Under the pieces are notes generated by a model, which did not search any database, was not told the DNA's origin, and worked only from the letters and a program-made list of their open reading frames with translations. From Desulfuromonadales bacterium (GTDB lineage: Bacteria > Desulfobacterota > Desulfuromonadia > Desulfuromonadales > UBA2294), in assembly GCA_014859615.1 (NCBI GenBank), contig JACUTX010000078.1:1-9959 (forward strand): a stretch of 9,959 bases of DNA, in the 5' to 3' direction. Shown here piece after piece: positions 1 through 7,307 of the stretch. Position 1 is the stretch's first letter. The number at the start of each line of letters is the position of its first letter. The position numbers were made by a program, and so were the translations under genes.

Positions 1-11
1 ATTCAACAACG

Positions 12-1163
12 GTGCCTCGTATTAAAATGCAGAGAAGCCATCACATCTCGATCTATTTCAAGCTGGTCTTCACCCTGCTCTGTTCCCTTTTGGTATTATC
101 GGGGTGCAGAAAAGAAGAATCCGAACCGATCAAAATAGGCTTCATCGGCGGCACCTCCGGTCGCTTTTACCGCCTCGGTGTTGACGGTCGTGATGGTTCC
201 GTGCTGGCCGTTGAACGAGCCAACGCTGCCGGGGGGATCAATGGCCGCTTGATCAAGCTGATTATTCGCGACGACAAACAGAACAAAGAGGCTTTACACG
301 CAGCGTTTACCGACCTGCACAATGAACAGGTCGCTGCAGTAATCGGCCCCTTCACCAGCTCTATGGCTGTCGCTCTGGCTCCTTTGGCCAACCAGTTGAA
401 TCTGGTGACTGTCGGACCGACCATCAGCACAAATAAACTCAGCGGCATCGATGACTTTTTTCTGCGCAACTACCCGACGAGCGATCAGCAGGCAATGCGC
501 CTTGCCGACTACATCGCGCAGACGAAAAAAATCAAAAGAATCAGTATTATTTATGACCTGAGCAATAAAGAACACACCGAATCGTGGTCAAATTCTCTAC
601 GCTACTATTTCGAAAAACTCGGCGGCCAGATCGTCGCCACCAGACAATTCGACTCCGCCGAAAACAAAAGCTACCTCAAACTTGCCGAAAATCTGCTCAC
701 CACCCCGACCGAAGGGGTTTTTATCCTTGCCAACAGCAGGGATACCGGCCTGATCTGTCAGCAGTTGAAAAAACTCGGGTTCAAAAAACCTTTATTTGCT
801 TCAGAATGGTCTTTCACCGAAGATCTGTTACGTATCGGCGGCTCTTCGGTCGAGGGGATGACAATTTTTCACTCTTATAACCCGCAAGACAGATCGCCGC
901 GATTTCTCGAATTTTCTTCAGAATTTGAACTACGCTTCGGGCGCAAGCCGAGCTTTGTCTCTGTTCACGCCTACGATTCCACCAATTTGGTATTGACCGG
1001 ACTCAAGGCCGCTATAGATCCGCTTACCCTTAAAGAAACCTTGCTTGAGCTCCCCGAATTGAATGGGGTGCAGAATAACTTTCGCCTCAACCGCTATGGT
1101 GATGCCGAGCGAGAGCTCTATCTGACCAAAATTAAAGAGGGGGCCTTCATCCTTGGGCGGTAG
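12..1163 (+). CDS. ABC transporter substrate-binding lipoprotein, branched-chain amino acid (LIV) type
   Basis: This is a periplasmic ligand-binding protein of the Leu/Ile/Val-binding (Peripla_BP_6) family, expected to deliver a small ligand, often an amino acid, to an inner-membrane ABC permease. A hydrophobic signal segment at about residues 12-31 ends in the lipobox LSGC, so Cys32 should be lipidated and anchor the protein. The mature part opens with KIGFIGGTSG (residues 41-50), followed by VLAVERANAAGGINGR (64-79), the hallmark of the family's first lobe. AAVIGPFTSS (108-117) and YDLSNKEH (181-188) are also typical. The length (383 aa) is normal. The start is uncertain: GTG at 12 and ATG at 27 both give a good signal peptide, neither has a clear ribosome binding site, and the frame stays open to the window edge. 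No permease or ATPase genes lie downstream. It is therefore either an orphan binding protein or the last gene of a unit beginning outside the window. The ligand cannot be told from sequence. Confidence 0.9.
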   Translation: MPRIKMQRSHHISIYFKLVFTLLCSLLVLSGCRKEESEPIKIGFIGGTSGRFYRLGVDGRDGSVLAVERANAAGGINGRLIKLIIRDDKQNKEALHAAFTDLHNEQVAAVIGPFTSSMAVALAPLANQLNLVTVGPTISTNKLSGIDDFFLRNYPTSDQQAMRLADYIAQTKKIKRISIIYDLSNKEHTESWSNSLRYYFEKLGGQIVATRQFDSAENKSYLKLAENLLTTPTEGVFILANSRDTGLICQQLKKLGFKKPLFASEWSFTEDLLRIGGSSVEGMTIFHSYNPQDRSPRFLEFSSEFELRFGRKPSFVSVHAYDSTNLVLTGLKAAIDPLTLKETLLELPELNGVQNNFRLNRYGDAERELYLTKIKEGAFILGR

Positions 1164-1239
1164 GGTCATTACCTTTTACCTTGCGTTACGATTTGCGTCT
1201 GTCTTTTTTTAATAACCTTTAAATCAAAGGAAAGAACAC

Positions 1240-1896
1240 ATGCCTTCAATTCATCTCATCGGCGACAACGCTGTTGTTCGACCGGGGAAAATCGTCTGTC
1301 TCGGTCGCAACTACGTTGATCATATCAAAGAACTCGGCAACGAAGTTCCGGATGCACCGGTCATCTTTATCAAGCCGTCGACCAGTATTCTCGCCGATGG
1401 GGGTGAAATCATCATCCCCGACTATTCAAACGACTGTCACCACGAAGTGGAGTTGGCTGTTCTCATCGGGAAAACCGGCAGGAACATCCGCACAGAGACC
1501 GCCTTTAATCATGTCGCTGGTTACGGGGTCGCTATCGATCTGACCCTGCGTGACGTCCAGAGTCGACAGAAAGCGAAGGGGCTCCCCTGGGAGATCGCCA
1601 AGGGGTTTGATACCGCCTGCCCCCTCTCCGATTTTGTACCGGCTGCGGCAATCTCCGATCCGCACAATCTGACCCTGACTCTAACGGTTAACGACACATT
1701 GCGCCAAAATGGCAATACCGGTCTGATGATGCGGCAAATCCCGCAGATTATCGCCGAGATCTCCGCTATCTTCACCCTCGAAGCAGGGGACATCATCCTC
1801 ACCGGCACTCCGGCCGGTGTCGGTCCGATTGTCAGTGGTGATAAAGTGACCGCAAAGATCAGTCAGGTTGGTGAATTAAGAGTCACGGTCGCTTAA
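1240..1896 (+). CDS. Fumarylacetoacetate hydrolase family protein (FAHD1/YcgM-like acylpyruvase or oxaloacetate decarboxylase)
   Basis: This cytoplasmic metal-dependent enzyme of the FAH superfamily is 218 aa, the size of the compact FAHD1/YcgM branch rather than full FAH. Key residues can be placed by analogy with FAHD1: the His-x-x-Glu catalytic dyad in GRNYVDHIKEL (His28, Glu31), metal ligands Glu69 and Glu71 in HHEVELAVLIG, Asp100 in GVAIDLTLRD, and the substrate lysine in AKGFD (Lys121). The C-terminal LTGTPAGVGPI (188-197) is the family signature loop. Known members cleave acylpyruvates, decarboxylate oxaloacetate, or act on oxaloacetate tautomers, so the substrate here is open. The start is supported by AAAGGAAAG about 6 nt upstream of the ATG. 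It lies 76 bp after the binding-protein gene on the same strand with no terminator between them, so co-transcription is possible. Family assignment is firm; the exact reaction is not. Confidence 0.95.
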   Translation: MPSIHLIGDNAVVRPGKIVCLGRNYVDHIKELGNEVPDAPVIFIKPSTSILADGGEIIIPDYSNDCHHEVELAVLIGKTGRNIRTETAFNHVAGYGVAIDLTLRDVQSRQKAKGLPWEIAKGFDTACPLSDFVPAAAISDPHNLTLTLTVNDTLRQNGNTGLMMRQIPQIIAEISAIFTLEAGDIILTGTPAGVGPIVSGDKVTAKISQVGELRVTVA

Positions 1897-1903
1897 ATCG
1901 AAC

Positions 1904-1934
1904 AGAGGGGACGGAATTCAATCCCGTCCCCTCT
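1904..1934. repeat. Strong 11-bp inverted repeat between convergent genes
   Basis: The arms AGAGGGGACGG (1904-1914) and CCGTCCCCTCT (1924-1934) pair perfectly around a 9-nt loop. The hairpin starts 7 nt after the FAH-family stop codon and ends 24 nt before the end of the convergent lysine-rich gene, so it could protect or terminate both transcripts. Neither side has a clear run of T after the stem, so it is not a textbook intrinsic terminator. Its near-symmetry and GGGGACGG composition resemble dispersed REP-like palindromes; that reading is inference. Confidence 0.6.
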
Positions 1935-1958
1935 TAACTCCTGTATGTTTTTGCACGA

Positions 1959-2246
1959 TCAGACGTCATCCGTCTTCTTGACTGGCGTCTTTTTAGCTGC
2001 TGTCTTCTTGGCTGGCGTCTTCTTGGCCGGGGCTTTTTCCGGCATCTCCTCAGTCAGATCAACTTTTTTAGCTGACGCTTTCTTTGGCTTCATCGCCACG
2101 TTTTCAACGGTTGCTACGCTCTGGGGCTTACTGATGACAACCTTCTTCCCCGCCGCCTGCATCGCCTCCTGATGTTGCAGTTTTAGCCGTTTATTTCTCC
2201 GTTGTCGACGCCGCTTCAGCTTTTTTGTCCGTTCACTTGTTGCCAT
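1959..2246 (-). CDS. Small very basic protein with histone-H1-like Ala/Lys/Pro/Thr repeat tail
   Basis: This 95-residue protein has two parts. The N-terminus (residues 8-22) is a dense Lys/Arg cluster, KKLKRRRQRRNKRLK. After a linker, residues 71-90 are four pentapeptides (KAPAK, KTPAK, KTAAK, KTPVK) before a short acidic end, KTDDV. Such tails are known from eukaryotic histone H1 and from bacterial H1-like and other nucleic-acid-binding proteins, where they bind DNA or RNA electrostatically. There is no signal peptide or membrane segment. A strong AGGAGG (2255-2260) lies 8 nt upstream of the ATG, so translation is likely. The gene sits alone between the ppdK terminator and the 1904-1934 hairpin and is probably transcribed from its own promoter in 2262-2347. 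The only candidate I see there (CTGAAA, 17-nt spacer, TAAACT) is weak. A nucleoid- or ribosome-associated role is inference from composition only. Confidence 0.8.
   Translation of the reverse strand: MATSERTKKLKRRRQRRNKRLKLQHQEAMQAAGKKVVISKPQSVATVENVAMKPKKASAKKVDLTEEMPEKAPAKKTPAKKTAAKKTPVKKTDDV
1972..2031 (-). repeat. Four tandem 15-bp units encoding the Lys/Ala/Pro pentapeptide tail
   Basis: Four head-to-tail 15-bp units (starting at 1972, 1987, 2002 and 2017; plus-strand form close to GTCTTCTTGGCTGGC) lie inside the lysine-rich gene. Each encodes one pentapeptide. Units 1, 3 and 4 are nearly identical and unit 2 is more diverged. The period is a multiple of three, so slippage would change tail length without a frameshift. 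Confidence 0.85.
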
Positions 2247-2254
2247 AGCATGAG

Positions 2255-2260
2255 CCTCCT
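2255..2260 (-). promoter_or_regulatory. Ribosome binding site of the lysine-rich gene
   Basis: The minus strand reads AGGAGG, a full Shine-Dalgarno core, 8 nt before the ATG at 2246. Another ATG at 2251 is out of frame and too close. This site is the main reason to accept a short, compositionally biased gene as real. Confidence 0.8.
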
Positions 2261-2347
2261 GACCACAAAAATAACCTGTATGTTAAATGAGTTTACCCGA
2301 ATTCTCATTTTTTTTCAGCCCTCCCTCGTTTATCTTGACACACAAAT

Positions 2348-2388
2348 AAAAAAACCCCTGACCGCTATTTTTGGCAAGGGGTTTTTTT
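2348..2388 (-). terminator. Intrinsic (bidirectional) terminator after ppdK
   Basis: A perfect 12-bp inverted repeat (arms at 2348-2359 and 2377-2388) has a CCCCT/AGGGG core flanked by seven A on the left and seven T on the right, around a 17-nt loop. Read on the minus strand it lies 18 nt past the ppdK stop codon, with a U-tract as expected for Rho-independent termination. The symmetry means it would also work on the plus strand. Confidence 0.9.
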
Positions 2389-2405
2389 ATCAGCTTAAAA
2401 CGAAA

Positions 2406-5072
2406 TCAATCTTCTTCCAGCAGCACGGCATGGGCAGCCGCGAGTCGGGCAATCGGCACCCGGAAGGGGGAGCAGGAGACGTAGTCGAGGCCGATTTTAT
2501 GACAGAAAATCACACTCGAAGCTTCACCGCCATGTTCACCGCAGATGCCGAGTTTGATGTCGGGGCGCGTCTGACGCCCCTTGACGCACCCCATCTCAAC
2601 CAACAGGCCGACACCGGCCTGATCGATCGAAACAAACGGATCGTTCGGGTAGATCTCCTGCTCGACATAGCTGGGCAAAAACCGTCCGGCGTCATCGCGC
2701 GACAGACCGTAGGTGGTCTGGGTCAGATCGTTAGTGCCGAATGAGAAGAACTCGGCCTCAACGGCGATCGCATCGGCGGTGAGCGCAGCGCGCGGCAGCT
2801 CAATCATCGTCCCGATCAGATAAGTCACTTTCACACCGTACTGAGCAATAACCTCTTCGCAGATCCTGATAGCGTTGGCACGCAGGATCGCCAGCTCCTT
2901 CACTTCACTCACCAGCGGGATCATGATCTCGGGAACGATCTCATACCGGTCATTTTTGATCAATTCACAGGCTGCCTCCATAATCGCCCGCACCTGCATG
3001 TCGTAAACTTCCGGGAAGGTGACAGCAAGACGACAGCCACGGTGGCCGAGCATCGGGTTGAATTCATGCAGCGATTCGACCTTCGCCTTGAGAATCCCCG
3101 CCGAGACTTTCAGCTCCTGCGCCAGAGCCTCGATTTCAGCGTCGCTGTGTGGCAAAAATTCATGCAACGGCGGATCGAGCAGACGAATCGTGACCGGCAG
3201 CCCCTTCATCACCCGAAACAGACCGAGGAAATCTCTCTTTTGCATCGGCAGAATCTTATCGAGCGCCCGCTTGCGACCATCGACATCGGCAGCGAGAATC
3301 ATCTCACGAACCGCCATGATCCGATCCCCTTCAAAAAACATATGCTCGGTCCGGCAGAGACCGATCCCTTCAGCACCAAAATCACGAGCCACCTGGGCGT
3401 CGTGTGGAGTGTCGGCATTGGTTCTGACCCGCAGACGACGATACTGATCGACCCACCCCATCAGGGTACCAAATTCGCCGGTCATCTCCGGCTTCACTGT
3501 CGCAACCTCTCCCTGCATCACTTCGCCGGTCGAACCATCAAGGGTAATAACATCCCCTTTTTTGAAAATTTCGCCCCCCGGCGTACTGAACGATTCGTTG
3601 CGATAATCGACTTTTATATCACCGCAACCGGCGACGCAACATTTCCCCATGCCGCGCGCAACAACGGCGGCGTGTGAGGTCATACCGCCGCGGGCGGTCA
3701 AAATCCCTTGCGCGGCGTGCATCCCATGGATATCTTCCGGGCTCGTTTCGATTCGAACCAGTATCACCTTGCCGCCGAGTTTGGCCGCTTCTTCGGCTTC
3801 GTCGGCGGTGAAGACGATCTCGCCACTGACCGCACCAGGCGAAGCTGGTAACCCCTTGGCGACCACAATCTTTTCGGCAGCCGGATCGAGAGAGGGGTGC
3901 AACAGTTGATCGAGCTGCTCCGGTGCAACCCGCAAGATCGCCTCCTTCTCGCTGATCAGACCTTCATTCACCATATCGACGGCAATTTTTACCGCCGCTT
4001 TGGCGGTTCGCTTTCCGGTCCGGGTCTGCAACATATAGAGCTTATGCTTTTCGATGGTGAACTCGATATCCTGCATATCCTTGTAGTGATGCTCCAAGGT
4101 CTCGCGAATCTTGACCAGTTGCAGATAACAGTCCGGCAGGACATCCTCCATGGCCGGAAGATCCCCTTGCTTATGCTTCGCCTTGTTGATCGGCTGCGGT
4201 GTGCGGGTCCCGGCGACCACATCCTCCCCCTGGGCGTTGACCAGATATTCGCCATAAAAATAGTCTTCACCGGTGGCCGGATCGCGGGTAAAGGCGACGC
4301 CGGTTGCACAATCGTCACCCATATTTCCGAAGACCATCGACTGAATATTGACCGCTGTCCCCCAATCGGCCGGAATGCCGTTGAGGCGGCGATAGGTGAT
4401 GGCTCGCGGGTTCATCCACGACCCGAAGACGGCGCCAACAGCTCCCCAGAGCTGCTCTTTCGGGTCGTCCGGGAACGGCTTGCCGAGCTCTTCCTTGATT
4501 CTGTTTTTAAACTGCGCAACCAGATCCCTCAGATCATCCGCAGTCAGGGCCGTATCTTCATGCACCCCTTTCTGCTCTTTTTTCTGCTCGAGCAGATGTT
4601 CGAGAATGTCACCATCGAGATTCATAACGACGTTGGCATACATCTGAATAAAGCGGCGGTAGGAGTCGTAAGCGAACCGCTCATCGCCACTCTGGGCAAT
4701 AATCCCCTTAACCGTCGCATCGTTGAGGCCGAGGTTGAGGACGGTATCCATCATCCCCGGCATTGAAGCGCGCGACCCGGAGCGGACCGAAACCAGTAGC
4801 GGATTCGCGGCGTCACCAAACGTCTTCCCCATCATCGTCTCGACCCGGGCAAGGTGCTGGTCGACTTCTGCTTCGAGCCCTTGCGGATAGTGACGATCGT
4901 TGTCGTAAAATTCAGTACAGACTTCCGTGGTGATGGTAAAACCTGCCGGAACCGGCAGCCCGATCGAAGTCATCTCGGCCAGGTTAGCCCCCTTTCCACC
5001 GAGCAGATTCTTCATATCGCCGCGTCCTTCGGCGGTTCCGTCCCCGAAAAAATACACATATTTGACAGACAT
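2406..5072 (-). CDS. ppdK: Pyruvate, phosphate dikinase
   Basis: PpdK interconverts pyruvate, ATP and phosphate with PEP, AMP and pyrophosphate in the cytoplasm. Depending on growth conditions it supplies PEP for gluconeogenesis or runs toward pyruvate. The protein is 888 aa, a normal length. Domains in order: an ATP-grasp-like nucleotide-binding region (about 1-340) with GGKGANLAEM and the loop SVRSGSRASMPGMMDTV; a swivelling phosphohistidine domain with GGMTSHAAVVARGMGK, where His467 is the carrier; and a C-terminal PEP/pyruvate barrel with MIELPRAAL, FSFGTNDLTQTTYGLSRDD (about 775-793) and catalytic Cys844 in GICGEHGG. The start is ATG at 5072, with AAGGAGG 7 nt upstream; a TTG one codon earlier is too close to that site. 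It follows glyS by 109 bp with no terminator between, and ends at the terminator 2348-2388. One small oddity is GGEASSV after the catalytic Cys, where the family usually has GGDPSSV. Confidence 0.98.
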   Translation of the reverse strand: MSVKYVYFFGDGTAEGRGDMKNLLGGKGANLAEMTSIGLPVPAGFTITTEVCTEFYDNDRHYPQGLEAEVDQHLARVETMMGKTFGDAANPLLVSVRSGSRASMPGMMDTVLNLGLNDATVKGIIAQSGDERFAYDSYRRFIQMYANVVMNLDGDILEHLLEQKKEQKGVHEDTALTADDLRDLVAQFKNRIKEELGKPFPDDPKEQLWGAVGAVFGSWMNPRAITYRRLNGIPADWGTAVNIQSMVFGNMGDDCATGVAFTRDPATGEDYFYGEYLVNAQGEDVVAGTRTPQPINKAKHKQGDLPAMEDVLPDCYLQLVKIRETLEHHYKDMQDIEFTIEKHKLYMLQTRTGKRTAKAAVKIAVDMVNEGLISEKEAILRVAPEQLDQLLHPSLDPAAEKIVVAKGLPASPGAVSGEIVFTADEAEEAAKLGGKVILVRIETSPEDIHGMHAAQGILTARGGMTSHAAVVARGMGKCCVAGCGDIKVDYRNESFSTPGGEIFKKGDVITLDGSTGEVMQGEVATVKPEMTGEFGTLMGWVDQYRRLRVRTNADTPHDAQVARDFGAEGIGLCRTEHMFFEGDRIMAVREMILAADVDGRKRALDKILPMQKRDFLGLFRVMKGLPVTIRLLDPPLHEFLPHSDAEIEALAQELKVSAGILKAKVESLHEFNPMLGHRGCRLAVTFPEVYDMQVRAIMEAACELIKNDRYEIVPEIMIPLVSEVKELAILRANAIRICEEVIAQYGVKVTYLIGTMIELPRAALTADAIAVEAEFFSFGTNDLTQTTYGLSRDDAGRFLPSYVEQEIYPNDPFVSIDQAGVGLLVEMGCVKGRQTRPDIKLGICGEHGGEASSVIFCHKIGLDYVSCSPFRVPIARLAAAHAVLLEED

Positions 5073-5079
5073 CAACTCT

Positions 5080-5086
5080 CCTCCTT
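5080..5086 (-). promoter_or_regulatory. Ribosome binding site that fixes the ppdK start
   Basis: The minus strand reads AAGGAGG, 7 nt before ATG 5072. A TTG codon at 5075 would be only 4 nt away, so ATG 5072 is preferred. Confidence 0.85.
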
Positions 5087-5181
5087 AAAAGTTGTTTGAA
5101 CCACAAACCTTAATTAACAATCTGTCCACCCTCTTGCGAGCGGCCGACCCGATTTAAATCGACAGATCAGATGTAATCCGG

Positions 5182-7248
5182 CTAATCAGCAATCTTGGTA
5201 AAATCAGCAATCCCCTTAAACAGACCGGCAATCGCAGACAAAAGCGCCAACCGGTTGTTGCGAACCTTCTCATCTTCAGCCATAACCATGACGCCGTCAA
5301 AAAATGCATCGACGTAATCCCGCAGCGGGGTAATCGTCTGCAGGGCGGCAACATAATCGCCTTGCGCGGTAAACTTCTCGACCTTGCTGCCGACCTGCTG
5401 AAAGGCGGTATAGAGAGAATCTTCATACGGTCCTTCAAACAGCCCTTTATCAACGGGGAGATCAACCCCCCCTTTGATAATATTGGTCAGACGTTTGAAA
5501 GCGGCAGCCAGCGGCTCAAATTCTCCCTGAGCTTTGAGCTGGCTCAGAGCCTTGACCCGCGCCATGGCGTCGTTCGGATCGCTGAACGACGCCGACAACA
5601 CCGCATCGACCAGGTCGTGTGACAGATTCTGACCGGTCAGCATATTGAAGAAACGCAGACGGATAAATTCGATCACCTCACTTTGCACGTCGGTGTACGG
5701 CCGGGTCAGTTTCTCGCGCAATAGATTGAGGCTGTTGTCGACCAGTTCAGGAATCGAAATCCGCAAACCGCGGTCGAGAATGATATTCAAAATACCGATA
5801 GCACTGCGCCGCAGGGCATACGGGTCGGCTGAACCGGTCGGGATCAGCCCGACGCCGAAACAGCCGCAGATGGTGTCAATTTTGTCAGCAATGGAGACGA
5901 AAGCGCCGATGTTATCGGTCGGGAGCTCTCCACCCGCCTCGATCGGCAGATAATGCTCAAAAATAGCTACGGCAACGCGGGCGTCTTCCCCTTCGATGCT
6001 TGCATATTCACGCCCCATCACCCCCTGCAACTCAGGAAATTCATAAACCATCCCGGTCTCAAGGTCGCATTTGCAGAGCAGAGCGGCACGCTCGGTCTGA
6101 AGCTTGACCGCCGGGTCGAGTTTGGCGGCCAGGCCGGTTGCAATCTTTTGAAACCGCATTACTTTTTCATAGCTGGTGCCGAGCTTGGCCTGATAAACCA
6201 CGTTTTTCAGCGCTTCAAGGCGGGTCTCAAGCCGGATCTTCTGATCTTCTTTCCAGAAAAACATCGCATCGGAGAGTCGGGCACGCAGAACCCGTTCATT
6301 CCCCCTGACGACAACTGCAGGCTCGATCACCCGGGTATTGGAGACCGTGACGAAATGCGGCAACAACGCCCCCTGCTCATCCTGAACCGTGAAATAACGC
6401 TGGTTGGTACGCATGGTGGCCACCAGAAGCTCGTTCGGGAGCTGCAGATACTCCTGTTCAAAGCTGCCGATCAACGGTGTCGGATCTTCGACCAGACAGG
6501 TCACCTCTTCGAGCAGAGCGGCATCGACATTCAGACGCCCCCCCACCGATCTGGCGATCTCCAGAATCCCTTTTTCGATCAGTGCCTTACGCTTTACCGG
6601 GTCGGCCATCACATAATGACTGGCGCACTTCGCTTCGTAATCGGCGGCATCACTGATAATCATCGCTTCGGGCATCATAAAACGGTGCCCACGGGAGAGA
6701 TTGCCGCTCTGCAGATTAGCGTAACCAAACGGGACGACTTCCCCCCCATAAAGTGCAACCAGCCAATGAACCGGACGGGCGAAACGAACATCAAGATCCA
6801 TCCAGCGCATCGATTTTCGAAACGGAATCGCGTCGATCAGCCGCGGCAGAATTTCGGGGAGCAAATCGTGCGTCGGGCGACCGATCTCTTCCTTTTCGAC
6901 CGCGACGTATTCACCCTTTTCTGTCGTTACAATCTTCAACGCAGAGACGTCGACCCCCTGACCGCGTGCAAAACCGGCACCCGCTTTAGTCAGATTACCG
7001 TCAACATCAAAGGCGACAGCTTTGGCCGGCCCGATCGCCTCTGTTTTCAGATCAGGCTGCTGCTCATCCAGATCGCTGACCGCAATCGCCAGACGACGCG
7101 GCGTCGAATAGGTCTTGATTGTGCCGAACGCGATACGGGCGTTTTCAAGCTCCTTGCGCAACAGCCGTTCCATATCGGCTGTCGCCTTGGGTTGAAAACC
7201 GGCCGGAAGTTCCTCGGTGCCAATTTCAAGAAAAAGTTCTTTAGCCAT
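5182..7248 (-). CDS. glyS: Glycyl-tRNA synthetase beta subunit
   Basis: This is the large, tRNA-binding subunit of the bacterial alpha2beta2 glycyl-tRNA synthetase, which charges tRNA-Gly with glycine using ATP together with GlyQ. At 688 aa it is full length. Family landmarks run in order: EIGTEELPAGF near the N-terminus, YSTPRRLAIAV (about 47-57), IPFRKSMRW, LSRGHRFMMP, TNQRYFTVQD, VLRARLSDAMFFWKED, LQGVMGREYA, and GSADPYALRRSAIGI (about 470-484). A C-terminal anticodon-binding (DALR-type) region follows, ending IADFTKIAD. The start ATG has GGAG 6 nt upstream. It follows glyQ by 59 bp, so the two subunits should be co-transcribed and made in balance. Nothing is truncated or missing. Confidence 0.98.
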   Translation of the reverse strand: MAKELFLEIGTEELPAGFQPKATADMERLLRKELENARIAFGTIKTYSTPRRLAIAVSDLDEQQPDLKTEAIGPAKAVAFDVDGNLTKAGAGFARGQGVDVSALKIVTTEKGEYVAVEKEEIGRPTHDLLPEILPRLIDAIPFRKSMRWMDLDVRFARPVHWLVALYGGEVVPFGYANLQSGNLSRGHRFMMPEAMIISDAADYEAKCASHYVMADPVKRKALIEKGILEIARSVGGRLNVDAALLEEVTCLVEDPTPLIGSFEQEYLQLPNELLVATMRTNQRYFTVQDEQGALLPHFVTVSNTRVIEPAVVVRGNERVLRARLSDAMFFWKEDQKIRLETRLEALKNVVYQAKLGTSYEKVMRFQKIATGLAAKLDPAVKLQTERAALLCKCDLETGMVYEFPELQGVMGREYASIEGEDARVAVAIFEHYLPIEAGGELPTDNIGAFVSIADKIDTICGCFGVGLIPTGSADPYALRRSAIGILNIILDRGLRISIPELVDNSLNLLREKLTRPYTDVQSEVIEFIRLRFFNMLTGQNLSHDLVDAVLSASFSDPNDAMARVKALSQLKAQGEFEPLAAAFKRLTNIIKGGVDLPVDKGLFEGPYEDSLYTAFQQVGSKVEKFTAQGDYVAALQTITPLRDYVDAFFDGVMVMAEDEKVRNNRLALLSAIAGLFKGIADFTKIAD

Positions 7249-7307
7249 TTAAGACTCCAAAAGTAAAAAAGCGTCGCTCTTAATGCTGCTGATCAAAACA
7301 GGATCTC

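Noticed and set aside
1945..2172. Plus-strand frame with VFLAGVFLAG repeats resembling a membrane protein
   Set aside because: It is the antisense reading of the 15-bp Lys/Ala/Pro repeat. The minus-strand gene has a full AGGAGG at good spacing, and this frame has none.
2335..2340. TTGACA on the plus strand as a -35 box
   Set aside because: No -10 box follows at 16-18 nt, the terminator lies immediately downstream, and no plus-strand gene starts there.
2202..2744. 180-codon plus-strand open frame
   Set aside because: It runs through the terminator 2348-2388 and overlaps the 3' end of ppdK and the 5' end of the lysine-rich gene on the other strand. There is no ribosome binding site or recognisable motif.
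5953..7266. 437-codon plus-strand open frame antisense to glyS
   Set aside because: It lies wholly opposite a gene with unambiguous GlyS motifs, shows no domain I recognise, and is a by-product of codon bias in the real gene. The same holds for long frames opposite ppdK (3897-4766, 3042-3677) and glyQ (7401-8192).
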